Assembly: GCA_963785565.1 (NCBI GenBank)
Contig: CAWAVV010000035.1
Span: 8,001-72,000 of the forward strand
Length of the DNA stretch: 64,000 bases
Direction of reading: 5' to 3'
Source: AP-15 sp963785565
GTDB lineage: Bacteria; Pseudomonadota; Alphaproteobacteria; ATCC43930; CGMCC-115725
In this document: positions 19,751 through 30,034 of the stretch, piece by piece
Layout: every line of letters begins with the position of its first letter
Numbering within the stretch: position 1 is the stretch's first letter
Translations under genes and position numbers: made by a program
Notes under the pieces: model-generated
The model's database searches: none
What the model saw: the letters and a program-made list of their open reading frames with translations, nothing else
What the model was told of the DNA's origin: nothing

Positions 19751-21043
19751 CCACGCTGTTCGAAAACCAGGCGCCGCGGCCGCTCGCCGACGGCTGCGGC
19801 CGAAAAGCCTCGCCGAGGTCGTCGGCCAGGATCATCTGCTGGGTCCGGACGGCCCGATCGGACGCATGGTGGCGAGCCGGCAGCTGTCCTCGATGATCCT
19901 GTGGGGCCCCCCGGCTGCGGCAAGACCACGATCGCGCGGCTGTTGGCGCACGGCACCGACCTCCATTTCGAACCGTTGTCGGCGGTCTTTTCCGGGGTTG
20001 CCGATCTGCGCAAGGTGTTCGATGCGGCCAGGAAGCGGCGCGAGATGGGCCACGGCACGCTCCTCTTCGTTGACGAGATCCACCGCTTCAACCGCGCCCA
20101 GCAGGACGCCTTTCTGCCGGTGGTCGAGGACGGCACCGTGGTGCTGGTCGGGGCCACGACCGAGAACCCGTCTTTCGAGCTGATCGGGGCGTTGCTGTCG
20201 CGGGCCCAGGTGCTGGTCTTGCGCCGGCTCGGCGACGACGACCTCGAAACCCTGCTGCGGCGGGCCGAGGACGCGCTCGGCCGTAAGCTGCCGCTGACCG
20301 ACGACGCCCGCACTGCGCTGCGCGCAATGGCCGATGGCGACGGCCGCTTTCTGCTCAACCTCGTCGAGGAGGTCGCCCGCCTGCCTCCAGGCGCTATGCT
20401 GGGACCGACAGAGCTCGCGCGCCTGGTCCAGCAGCGCGCCCCGCTCTACGACAAGGCGCAGGAGGGCCATTACAATCTGATCAGCGCGTTGCACAAATCC
20501 CTGCGCGGCTCGGACACAGATGCGGCGCTTTATTGGCTCGCGCGCATGCTGGCCGGTGGCGAAGACCCGATCTACATCTTGCGCCGGCTGACCCGCGCCG
20601 CGGTCGAGGATATCGGGCTCGCCGATCCGCAGGCGGTGGTGCAGGCGCTGGCGGCATGGGACACATACGACCGGCTGGGCTCACCCGAAGGCGAGTTGGC
20701 GATCGCCCAATGCGTGATCTATCTGGCGACCGCGCCGAAATCGAACGCGGCCTATACGGCCTTTGGCGAAGCCCAACAGATGGCGCGCGAGACCGGCTCG
20801 TTGATGCCGCCGATGCACATTCTGAATGCCCCGACACGGCTGATGCGCAATCTCGGTTACGGCAAGGGCTATGTTTACGACCATGCCACCGAGGAAGGCT
20901 TCTCAGGCCAGAACTATTTCCCGGACGGGACCGCGCGCCGCACCTTCTACCGGCCGGGCGAACGCGGCTTCGAGCGCGAAGTCAAAAAGCGCCTCGATTA
21001 TTGGGGCAAGCTGCGCGAGCGCGCGGCCGGACCGCCACCATGA
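19747..21043 (+). CDS. rarA: Replication-associated recombination protein RarA/MgsA, AAA+ ATPase (two frameshifts)
   Basis: A clamp-loader-like AAA+ ATPase acting at stalled replication forks, about 433 codons after repair. MTTLFENQAPRPLAD opens in one frame, LRPKSLAEVVGQDHLLGPDG continues in a second after a break near 19790, and GPPGCGKTT (Walker A) continues in a third after a break near 19910. The second break lies in a C6 run that should be C7. Walker B is LLFVDEIHRFN, then VGATTENPSFE. The C-terminal oligomerisation domain is complete (MPPMHILNAPTRLMRNLGYG). Both breaks fit single-base losses. It is translationally coupled to lipB and rluC by ATGA overlaps. Confidence 0.92.
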
Positions 21044-22032
21044 CCAACTCCGTCGAGACCGTAACCGTCGGTGGCGAGGACGGGCCGGTTCGCATTGATC
21101 GCTGGTTCAAGCGCCATTATCCGGCGCTGGCCCATGGCCGGCTCGAAAAACTGCTGCGCACCGGACAGATTCGGGTCGACGGCAAACGCGCCAAATCGGG
21201 CGACCGGGTGATGCCCGGCCAGGCGATCCGCATCCCGCCGCTAGATGCAGCGCCATCGTCCGCGGCATCCGCCGCGCCGCGGCCGTTGCTCCCCGCCGAC
21301 GAAGCGATGCTGCGGAACGCGATCCTGCACCAAGACGAGGCGGTCATCGTGATCAACAAGCCGCCCGGCCTGGCGGTTCAGGGCGGGACCCGGTCCGAGC
21401 GCCATCTCGATGGTTTGTTGGACGCGCTCCGCTTTGGCCATGCCGAACGGCCGAAGCTTGTTCATCGGCTCGACAAGGATACCAGCGGCGTTCTGGTGAT
21501 CGCCCGCAGCGCCGTGGCGGCGGCGTTTCTGACCCGGGCCTTTCGCGAAAGGACGACGCGAAAGATCTATTGGGCGCTGGCGGTCGGTGTCCCGAAACCG
21601 CCGCAAGGGCGTATCGCTCTGGCGCTCGCCAAGCGCTCCGGCCAGGGTGGCGAACGCGTCCGCGCCGACCCCGACGAGGGCAAGCACGCGGTCACCTATT
21701 ACCGCGTCGTCGACAGCGTCGGCGAGCGGGTGAGCTGGCTTGCCCTGCTGCCGGTCACCGGGCGCACGCACCAGCTGCGCGCCCATTGCGCCGCGATCGG
21801 CGCCCCGCTTCTCGGCGACGGCAAATACGGAGGCGCCGCCACGCACCTCGCCGGGCCGCCGGGCGCGCGGCGGCTTCATCTGCATGCGCGCGCGCTCTCG
21901 ATCCCGCACCCGCATGGCGGAATTCTGAAGATAGCCGCACCGCTGCCGTCGCACATGCGGCAGAGCTGGGAATTCTTCGGCTTTTCCGCCGATGTCGAGG
22001 ATCCATTTTCCGGACTGGATCTGCCGGAATGA
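21040..22032 (+). CDS. rluC: RluC/RluD-family pseudouridine synthase
   Basis: A 330-aa protein. The N-terminal S4 RNA-binding domain (RIDRWFKRHYPALAHGRLEK) is followed by the RluA-family catalytic domain with VHRLDKDTSGVLVIAR (catalytic Asp) and LLPVTGRTHQLRAHCA. It isomerises uridines in 23S rRNA. Which sites (955/2504/2580 for RluC) is inferred from the domain set and from the rarA-rluC-atp12 order common in alphaproteobacteria. The start overlaps the rarA stop as ATGA. It is intact. Confidence 0.88.
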   Translation: MTNSVETVTVGGEDGPVRIDRWFKRHYPALAHGRLEKLLRTGQIRVDGKRAKSGDRVMPGQAIRIPPLDAAPSSAASAAPRPLLPADEAMLRNAILHQDEAVIVINKPPGLAVQGGTRSERHLDGLLDALRFGHAERPKLVHRLDKDTSGVLVIARSAVAAAFLTRAFRERTTRKIYWALAVGVPKPPQGRIALALAKRSGQGGERVRADPDEGKHAVTYYRVVDSVGERVSWLALLPVTGRTHQLRAHCAAIGAPLLGDGKYGGAATHLAGPPGARRLHLHARALSIPHPHGGILKIAAPLPSHMRQSWEFFGFSADVEDPFSGLDLPE

Positions 22033-22763
22033 AGCGCTTCTATCAACAGACCGGGATCGTGCCGGCGGCAGGCGGTTATGGGGTCGCTCTCGACGGCAAA
22101 CCGATCAAAACCCCGGCAAAGCAGCCTCTGGTCGTGCCGACCGCCGCACTCGCCGGCGCGATCGCTGCCGAATGGGAGGCTCAGCAAGGGGAGATTCGTC
22201 CGGCTCAAATGCCGCTGACCCGATTGGCCAGCACCGCGATCGATCGGGTGGCGCCGCAGCGCGAAGCAATCGTGCAGCAGATCGCCGATTACGCCGGGAC
22301 CGATCTGGTCTGCTACCGGGCGGTACATCCGCCGGAGCTGGCGATACGCCAGCATGCGGTGTGGCAGCCGCTGGCCGATTGGGCGGCGCTGCGCTACGAC
22401 GCTCCGCTCGAGATCGCCGCGGGAGTCATCCCGAAACCCCAGCCGCAGGCGAGCCTGCGCGCCTTTGCCGCCGCGGTCGCCGAACAGAATGATTTCGCGC
22501 TTGCCGCGTTGCATCTGGCGACCGGCGCCTGCGGCTCGCTGGTCATCGCACTGGCGCTGATCGAGGGCCGTCTCGACGCAGCCGAGGCCTTCGCGGCCTC
22601 GCAGCTCGACGAAAGCTTTCAGATCGAAGCCTGGGGCGAGGATCCGGAGCAAGCCCAGCGTCGGGCAGCCCTGGCCGAAGACATCGCTGCGGCGGCGCGG
22701 TTTCTGGCGCTGTTGCGTGCGTCGACCGGACGGGTAGCTTATCACTTCGCTTCGAGCAGGTGA
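22029..22763 (+). CDS. ATP12-family F1-ATPase assembly chaperone
   Basis: A 244-aa protein matching the Atp12 family, found in alphaproteobacteria and mitochondria, where it binds the F1 alpha subunit during assembly. Hallmarks are RFYQQTGIVPAAGGYGVALD, GKPIKTPAKQPLVVPT, AAEWEAQQGEIRPAQMPLTR and DLVCYRA. It begins ATGA over the rluC stop. Its last 22 bases overlap the convergent methyltransferase gene. It is intact. Confidence 0.9.
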   Translation: MKRFYQQTGIVPAAGGYGVALDGKPIKTPAKQPLVVPTAALAGAIAAEWEAQQGEIRPAQMPLTRLASTAIDRVAPQREAIVQQIADYAGTDLVCYRAVHPPELAIRQHAVWQPLADWAALRYDAPLEIAAGVIPKPQPQASLRAFAAAVAEQNDFALAALHLATGACGSLVIALALIEGRLDAAEAFAASQLDESFQIEAWGEDPEQAQRRAALAEDIAAAARFLALLRASTGRVAYHFASSR

Positions 22764-23654
22764 AAGACCGACCGGCAATGCTCGGTAAAATCTCGCGTGA
22801 CGATCGACCAGCCGCAGCTGTCGAGCCGGTCCTCCCAGACCCGCAGCGAATAATTCCGGTATCCGACTTCCCACTGGTGTCCACCCGGCGGTTCGACCGC
22901 GAACCGCTTTCGCCACAGCAATTTCTTCATCGAAAAATATTGACGAAATGTGGTCCGGTTCAGATAGACGTCGAGTGATACTTGGAACGCCATATAGGGG
23001 ACCGAGACGATCAGGTATCTGGCGCCGCTCGCTCGGAAGGTCGACAGGACCGGCCCGACGCGCGACCAATCGATGTGTTCGAGCGTTTCGCAGCATAGGA
23101 TCGCGTCATATCCGGCGATTCTCATTGGTGTGCAGCTCGCAGATGTTCGCCACAGCAATTTCTTCATCGAAAAATATTGACGAAATGAGGTGCGGTTCAG
23201 ATAGACGTCGAGCGATACCTGAAACCCCATATAGGGGACCGAGACGATCAAGTATCTGGCGCCGCTCGCTCGGAAGGTCGACAGGACCGGCCCGACGCGC
23301 TGCCAATCGATATGTTCGAGCGTTTCGCAGCACAAGATCGCGTCATAGCCGGCGATCTCTTCGCTGCGCAGATCGCAGATGTCTCTTTCAAGATGCGGCA
23401 CGTCCGGATAGGCGAACGCGCGCGGCGCCCGGTCGAGAGTGTGAACATCGTACCCGACATTGACCAATAGGCTGGTGACCAGCCCGAGCGCCGGTCCGAC
23501 TTCCAGGACCTTTTGGCAATCGATCGTGCCGAGCAAATGAAGCTGCATCCATTGCTGCACGATTCGCTTCCGCGAGTAGTAGGCGTTCCAATCCTGCCGG
23601 GAAAAGAAATTGCCCGCTTTCCATTTCCCGATGTTGGAGATCGATCGTCGTCAT
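22742..23654 (-). CDS. Class I SAM-dependent methyltransferase with internal 79-residue duplication
   Basis: SAM-binding motif I is VLEVGPALGLVTSLL, followed by the acidic strand end HTLDRAP and the post-motif CCETLEHIDW. An uninterrupted frame runs from a GTG at 23560 (272 aa). Coding-like sequence (KWKAGNFFSRQDWNAYYSRK) continues upstream in that frame to a stop near 23647, and an ATG at 23654 (MTTIDLQH) lies in another frame, so the N-terminus is probably frameshifted. Residues 60-138 and 139-217 (from the GTG) are near-identical copies. Removing one would leave a normal-sized enzyme of about 193 residues plus the N-terminus. The substrate is unknown. If real, the duplication repeats part of the Rossmann core and may abolish activity. 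Confidence 0.7.
22909..23382 (-). repeat. Tandem duplication, 237-bp period, inside the methyltransferase gene
   Basis: Two units, 22909-23145 and 23146-23382. Over the first 211 bases I count 13 differences, and the remaining 26 are more diverged. A one-base insertion in the 22909-23145 unit (near 23120) and a base difference at the junction cancel, so the protein frame stays open across both copies. Confidence 0.9.
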
Positions 23655-23693
23655 CGTTCAAGCGCCGATGCCGCGCGCATCTCAGTCTCTAGC

Positions 23694-24110
23694 CTACGCA
23701 CTGACCGGTTTTTCGGCGCCCTGTTCGGCCCGGAACTCCGCAAACACTTTGCTCGCCACCATCAGCAACTCGCGGATGATCGGCACGCCGACATAGCCGG
23801 ACAGGTGCAGCAACGCTTCGGTCAATTCCTCCTCGGTCCAACCCTGGCGCAACGCCATGCGCAGATGCAGCGCAAGTTCGGGCTCGCGCCCGGTGGTCGT
23901 GTCCGAAATCACGCAGATCAGCGCGCGGGTCTTCAGATCGAGCCCGGGCCGCGTCCACAGCGCGCCGAACACGGTTTCGGTGGCGACGTCGATGAACTTC
24001 TTCATGACCGGGTCGCTGTAGATCTCGCGGGCAGAACGTTCGACCGCCGCATCGCCCATCAACCGGCGACGCATCGCCGCCCCTTTTTGATAAAGCTCGC
24101 TCTCCGCCAT
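23694..24110 (-). CDS. Carboxymuconolactone decarboxylase-family protein
   Basis: A 138-aa helical protein of the CMD/AhpD superfamily, of PcaC-like size and layout. Motifs include ATETVFGALWTRPGLDLKTR, ICVISDTTTGREPELALHLR, GWTEEELTEALLHLSGYVG and PIIRELLMVA. The AhpD C-x2-C redox pair is absent, so a peroxidase role is unlikely. PcaC converts 4-carboxymuconolactone, but many CMD proteins have other roles and no protocatechuate genes are nearby. The ATG at 24110 gives the family length. It is divergent from pccB. Confidence 0.82.
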   Translation of the reverse strand: MAESELYQKGAAMRRRLMGDAAVERSAREIYSDPVMKKFIDVATETVFGALWTRPGLDLKTRALICVISDTTTGREPELALHLRMALRQGWTEEELTEALLHLSGYVGVPIIRELLMVASKVFAEFRAEQGAEKPVSA

Positions 24111-24264
24111 CGTCCTGACCTCGATCCGTTGGTTCTCGACGCGCCGGCAATTCTGCGCTTGATCGCCGTCGCCGAACAAGCTGCACAAAGGTCGAACCCG
24201 ACTGCGGGTCTGGTCGCGGCGCACCGGTTGATGCTATCTCGCCGGTTCATTGTCGCGAGGCGCC

Positions 24265-25797
24265 ATGGACAACATTCTCGACCGCCTGGAAGAAAAGCGG
24301 ATAGCGGCGCGGGCGGGCGGCGGCGCCCAGCGGGTCGAAGCCCAGCACCGCCGCGGCAAACTGACCGCGCGCGAGCGGCTTGAGCTTTTGCTCGACGCCG
24401 ATTCGTTCGAGGAATGGGACATGTTTGTCGAGCACCGCAGCCATGATTTCGGCATCGACCAGCACAAGGTCCCGGGCGACGGGGTCGTCACCGGCTACGG
24501 CACGGTCAACGGTCGCCTGGTTTTTGTGTTCAGTCAGGATTTCACCGTGTTCGGCGGTTCGCTCAGCGAGGCGCATGCCGAAAAGATCTGCAAGATCATG
24601 GACCAGGCGATGAATGTCGGGGCGCCGGTGATCGGGCTCAACGATTCGGGCGGAGCGCGCATCCAGGACGGGGTGGCCTCGCTTGCCGGCTACGCCGAAG
24701 TGTTCGAACGCAACGTGCTGGCCTCGGGCGTCGTGCCACAGGTGTCGATGATCATGGGGCCATGCGCCGGGGGTGCGGTCTATTCGCCGGCGATGACCGA
24801 TTTCATCTTCATGGTCAAGGACACGTCCTACTTGTTCGTGACCGGGCCCGAAGTGGTCCGGACGGTCACGCACGAGACGGTGACACAAGAGGAATTGGGC
24901 GGCGCCGTCACCCATACGACGCGCTCGGGGGTCGCCGACCTCGCCTTTGAGAACGATGTCGAGGCGCTGATCGAGCTGCGCCGGTTCATCGATTTTCTGC
25001 CGGCATCGAACCGCGTCCAACCGCCATTGCGGCCGACTGCCGATCCGCGCGACCGGATCGAGCCTTCGCTCGACACCCTGGTTCCGAGCAATCCGAACAG
25101 GCCTTACGACATCAAGGAGCTGATCCTCAAGACCGTCGACGAAGGCGATTTCTTTGAAATCCAGCCGAATTTCGCCCGCAACATCATCGTTGGGTTCGCG
25201 CGTATGGAAGGATCGACGATCGGCATCGTCGCCAATCAGCCGATGGTGCTGGCCGGCTGTCTCGACATCGACAGCGCCCGCAAGGCGGCGCGCTTTGTGC
25301 GTTTTTGCGACTGCTTCAACATCCCGATCGTGACCTTTGTCGATGTGCCCGGATTTTTGCCGGGAACCGCTCAGGAATATGGCGGCATCATCAAGCACGG
25401 CGCCAAGCTGTTGTTCGCGTTCGCCGAGGCGACCGTGCCTAAGGTGACCCTGATCACCCGTAAGGCCTATGGCGGCGCCTATGACGTGATGAGCTCAAAG
25501 CATCTGCGCGGTGATCTCAATTTCGCCTGGCCCTCGGCCGAGATCGCGGTGATGGGGCCGAAGGGTGCGGTCGAGATCATCTTTCGCGCCGATCTCGGCG
25601 ACGCCGCGGCGATCGAGGCGCGCACCGAGGAATATCGCGAGAAATTCGCCAATCCGTTCGTCGCCGCCAGCCGTGGCTTTATCGACGACGTGATCCAGCC
25701 GCACGACACCAGGCGGCGCCTCTGCCGCGCGCTCGCCATGCTGCGCGGCAAGCATCTGACCAACCCGCCCAAAAAGCACGACAACATCCCGCTGTGA
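24265..25797 (+). CDS. pccB: Propionyl-CoA carboxylase beta subunit (carboxyltransferase)
   Basis: A 510-aa acyl-CoA carboxylase carboxyltransferase subunit, which moves CO2 from carboxybiotin to propionyl-CoA, making methylmalonyl-CoA. Motifs are QHRRGKLTARERLELLLD, DFTVFGGSLSEAHAEK, NDSGGARIQDGVASLAGY, MGPCAGGAVYSPA, FVDVPGFLPGTAQEYGGI and RKAYGGAYDVMSSKHLRGD. The ATG at 24265 fits the family; a TTG at 24250 is less likely. It pairs with pccA downstream after a 490-base spacer. It is intact. Confidence 0.93.
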   Translation: MDNILDRLEEKRIAARAGGGAQRVEAQHRRGKLTARERLELLLDADSFEEWDMFVEHRSHDFGIDQHKVPGDGVVTGYGTVNGRLVFVFSQDFTVFGGSLSEAHAEKICKIMDQAMNVGAPVIGLNDSGGARIQDGVASLAGYAEVFERNVLASGVVPQVSMIMGPCAGGAVYSPAMTDFIFMVKDTSYLFVTGPEVVRTVTHETVTQEELGGAVTHTTRSGVADLAFENDVEALIELRRFIDFLPASNRVQPPLRPTADPRDRIEPSLDTLVPSNPNRPYDIKELILKTVDEGDFFEIQPNFARNIIVGFARMEGSTIGIVANQPMVLAGCLDIDSARKAARFVRFCDCFNIPIVTFVDVPGFLPGTAQEYGGIIKHGAKLLFAFAEATVPKVTLITRKAYGGAYDVMSSKHLRGDLNFAWPSAEIAVMGPKGAVEIIFRADLGDAAAIEARTEEYREKFANPFVAASRGFIDDVIQPHDTRRRLCRALAMLRGKHLTNPPKKHDNIPL

Positions 25798-26287
25798 TGA
25801 CCCAGATTTCATGGGCTATCGGAACCAGGACGCTTGATCCGCAGCCATCCGGGTCTGATGCGGAGGTGAAAAGTGCCTATCCTCGATGACGTTCTACCGG
25901 ATTCGGCGAGACGGTAGAAGCGGCTCAGCTCCTCGACAGAGCTTGGAACGATGCTATCTTATAGTCCGCGCCATCGAGGCAAATCTAGATCTCAGCGGCA
26001 TTCAACGCGCGCTTTTGATATTTTCCAATCGATTGATCGTACACACGTTCGGCCAATCCTCAACGGCTTAAGAAGTAAAACTCGGTCGCTCGAATGTCTT
26101 AGAGAACTCGCTTTGCGACGCACTCCATGCTACGCAATGGTCTTTTACATTACTTCTATCGTAGACACAATTCCGAAGGACTTCCGATAGCTGAGCTCCC
26201 TGAAGACGATCTCGATTGCCGAAAGATCTGCGCCGCGCCTGTTCAACCCAGCTACGTCGGCCATGGTTCAGCACGCTTTGTCCCTCA
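25798..26287 (+). other. AT-richer spacer between pccB and pccA, no recognisable gene
   Basis: A 490-base gap. From 25981 to 26160 I count 81 G/C in 180 bases (45%), well below the flanking coding DNA. Short open frames are present (for example 25951-26190 plus), but none has a familiar motif, a good ribosome-binding site or alphaproteobacterial codon use. I see no terminal inverted repeats or transposase fragment. It may be a decayed insertion or an untranslated leader of pccA. Confidence 0.6.
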
Positions 26288-28274
26288 ATGTTCCGCAAAA
26301 TCCTGATCGCCAATCGCGGCGAGATCGCCTGCCGTGTGATCCGCACCGCGCGGCGGATGGGGATCGCCACGGTCGCGGTCTATTCGGATGCCGACGCCGA
26401 GGCGCTTCACGTGCGCATGGCCGACGAAGCGATCCGGATCGGACCGCCGCCGTCGGCCGAAAGCTATCTGCGGATTGACCGGATCGTCGAAGCCTGCCGC
26501 GCGAGCGGCGCCGAGGCGGTTCATCCGGGGTACGGGTTTCTGTCGGAGAACGTGGCGTTCGCGAGCGCGCTCGCCGAGGCCGGTATTGTGTTTGTCGGGC
26601 CCGGACCCAAAGCGATCGCGGCGATGGGCGACAAGATCGAATCGAAAAAGCTCGCCCAGCGCCGCCGGAGTTACGACCGTGCCCGGGCATCTCGACATCG
26701 TTCCCGATGCCGAGAGCGCGGTCAGGATAGCGCGCGACATCGGCTATCCGGTCATGATCAAGGCGTCGGCCGGCGGCGGCGGCAAGGGGATGCGCATCGC
26801 CGCCTCAGACGAGGAGGCGCGCGACGGGTTTCGCGCCGCCACGGGCGAGGCGAAGTCCAGTTTCGCCGACGACCGCATCTTTATCGAAAAATATATCGAG
26901 GAGCCGCGGCATATCGAGATCCAGGTTCTGGGCGATGCGCACGGCAACATCGTCTATCTCGGCGAGCGCGAATGCTCGATCCAGCGGCGGCATCAAAAAG
27001 TCATCGAGGAGGCGCCGAGCCCGTTCCTCGACGATTCGACGCGCGAGGCGATGGGCCGGCAGGCGGTGGCGCTGGCCCGCGCCGTCGATTACCGCTCGGC
27101 CGGCACGGTCGAGTTCATCGTCGATCGCCAGCGCAATTTCTATTTTCTCGAAATGAACACACGATTGCAGGTCGAGCATCCGGTGACCGAGCTGGTCACC
27201 GGGCTCGACCTCGTCGAACTGATGCTGCGCATCGCCGCCGGCGAGAAGCTGCCATTTGTTCAAGAGGACATCCGGCTCGACGGTTGGGCGATCGAGGCGC
27301 GCATATACGCCGAGGACCCGACGCGCGGCTTTCTGCCCTCGACCGGCCGTCTCGTCCGTTATTTGCCGCCGAGCGGGGAGGGGCTGCGGCTCGATGACGG
27401 CGTCTTCGAGGGCGCCGATATCAGCGTCTATTACGATCCGATGATCGCCAAGCTCTCGGCATATGGCGCCGACCGCGACACCGCGCTCGACCGTCTGTGC
27501 GCCGCCCTCGACGGCTTCTATATCAGCGGCGTCCAAAACAACGCGGCCTTTTTGGCTGCGATCGCCGCCAAACCGCGTTTTCGCGCGGGGGCGCTGTCGA
27601 CAAACTTCATCACCGATGAATTCCCCGGCGGGTTCGCGCCTCCCGCCGATTTTGTCGAGCCCGACCGAATTATCCTGCTTGCCGCCGCGCTCGCAGGACG
27701 CCGCGTCCGCGAGGGCGAGACCGCGATCGACGGCAAACTCGCCGGGGGCGGCGGCGAAATTCCCGAGCAATGGACGATCCTGCTCGACGGCGCGCCGCAC
27801 TCGGCGTTGGTGCGGCCAGAGGGCAGCGATTACGCGGTCGAGTTCGGCGAGACGCGCCAGGTCGCAAGGACCGATTGGCAGCCGGGCCAAGCCTTGTTGC
27901 ATGTGTGGATCGAGGCGCATATCGCGACCGTGCAGATCGAACGGCTGCCGGGTGCGGAGTTTCGCCTCGTGCATGGCGGCGTCATCCGCCGGGCGCAAGT
28001 GCTGTCGCCGCGCGCCGCCGAGCTTTCGGCACTGATGCCGCGGAGGAAGGCTGCGGATACCTCGCGGCTGCTGCTGTCGCCGATGCCGGGTCTGCTTTCT
28101 TCGGTCGCGGTGGCGCCGGGTCAGGAGGTCAAGGCCGGCGAGCCGCTCGCGATCGTCGAGGCAATGAAGATGGAGAACGTGCTGCGCGCCGACCGCGATG
28201 GGCGCATCGCCAAGATTCGCGCCAAACCCGGAGACAGCCTTGCCGTCGACGAGGTGATCCTCGAATTCGAGTGA
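26288..28274 (+). CDS. pccA: Propionyl-CoA carboxylase alpha subunit, biotin carboxylase + BCCP (frameshifted)
   Basis: About 662 codons, the usual size. The biotin carboxylase domain starts MFRKILIANRGEIACRVIRT and has the ATP-grasp loop SAGGGGKGMRI and EMNTRLQVEHPVTE. A BT linker domain follows, and the C-terminal biotin carrier domain carries the biotinyl Lys in EAMKMENV. The frame breaks near 26655-26670, between DKIESKKLA and AGVTTVPGHLDIVPD, consistent with one base gained or lost. Annotated naively it would appear as two overlapping genes. It forms the alpha6beta6 carboxylase with PccB. Confidence 0.93.
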
Positions 28275-28308
28275 GACGCTGCCGGGCTAGGGTGGCGCGT
28301 GCTCTGCG

Positions 28309-29154
<846 letters not shown>

Positions 29155-29259
29155 GGTTGTCCTCTGTTTCGCATACACTAAACTTGCACGAATACCTGTA
29201 GCAGGGGCCGAGCGAATTCTCCCTGGGTGGATCGGCGTTCGCCGGCTATTTTGGCGCCG

Positions 29260-29535
29260 ATGAAAACCGTTCGGCTACTGATCGCTGGTAAGGTTCAGGG
29301 TGTCGGCTATCGAGCTTGGGCGACACGCATCGCGGTTTCTCTCGGGCTGCGCGGCTGGCTGCGCAACCGCACGGACGGAACGGTCGAACTGTTGGCGACC
29401 GGTGAGGAAGATGCTGTTGCGGCAATGACCGAAGCTTGTCGCCGCGGCCCCTCCGACGCTCGCGTCAACTCGATCGACATACTCGAGGCCGAGGATCCCG
29501 GCAACGCCGGCTTTACGGTGCGGGAAACAGCTTAA
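29260..29535 (+). CDS. acyP: Acylphosphatase
   Basis: A 91-aa small hydrolase of acyl phosphates. The phosphate-binding loop with its Arg is in GKVQGVGYRAWA, and the catalytic Asn is in GWLRNRTDGTVE. The length is standard. The ATG at 29260 is the family start, although the frame is open to 29227. It is convergent with rplQ. Confidence 0.93.
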   Translation: MKTVRLLIAGKVQGVGYRAWATRIAVSLGLRGWLRNRTDGTVELLATGEEDAVAAMTEACRRGPSDARVNSIDILEAEDPGNAGFTVRETA

Positions 29536-29537
29536 GA

Positions 29538-29577
29538 CCCTCCAAGAGGGCCGCTATGGGGCCTCCTCAAAGGACAA
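29538..29577. terminator. Possible bidirectional hairpin between acylphosphatase and rplQ
   Basis: In the 66-base gap between two convergent genes, CCCTC-CAA-GAGGG is a perfect 5-bp hairpin. Overlapping it, GAGGGCC can pair with GGCCTC around GCTATGG with one bulged G. There is no T-tract on either strand, so this is tentative. Confidence 0.3.
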
Positions 29578-29601
29578 CCCTGTGATCGTCCAACCGCGGT
29601 G

Positions 29602-30027
29602 TTAGGCAGCGTCGGCTTCTTCCTGTTCCTCGGTCCCGGTCGGACCCGAATCCTTGCCCTTGGCCGCCGGGTCGCGATCGACCAGCTCGATTACCGCCAT
29701 CGCCGCATTGTCGCCGTAGCGGAAACCCGCCTTGATGATGCGGGTATATCCGCCGGCGCGGCCCATATACCGCTCGGCCAGGGTCGTCATCAGCTTGTTG
29801 GCAAGAGGTGCGTCTTGCAGCCGGGCGATCGCCCTCCGCCGGTTGGCGAGCCCGCCATGCTTGCCGAGGGTGATCAGCCGCTCGACGATCGGCCGCAGAT
29901 CCTTGGCCTTGGGCAGGGTCGTGGTAATCTGCTCGTGCTTGATCAGCGCGGCGGCGAGATTCTCGAACATCGCCTTGCGATGCTCGGACCGGCGGCTGAA
30001 GCTGCGGCCTTTCAGGCGGTGACGCAT
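29602..30027 (-). CDS. rplQ: 50S ribosomal protein L17
   Basis: A 141-aa protein starting MRHRLKGRSFSRRSEHRKAM, with LIKHEQITTTLPKAKDLRP. It has an acidic C-terminal tail (TGTEEQEEADAA) longer than in E. coli. It is the last gene of the alpha operon, seven bases after rpoA. Confidence 0.96.
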   Translation of the reverse strand: MRHRLKGRSFSRRSEHRKAMFENLAAALIKHEQITTTLPKAKDLRPIVERLITLGKHGGLANRRRAIARLQDAPLANKLMTTLAERYMGRAGGYTRIIKAGFRYGDNAAMAVIELVDRDPAAKGKDSGPTGTEEQEEADAA

Positions 30028-30034
30028 CGGACCC

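Noticed and set aside
22909..23382. CRISPR-like direct repeat
   Set aside because: Only two long units with no spacers; it is an in-gene tandem duplication.
25798..26287. Insertion sequence remnant
   Set aside because: No terminal inverted repeats, target duplication or transposase-like peptide could be seen, so I leave it as an unexplained AT-richer spacer.
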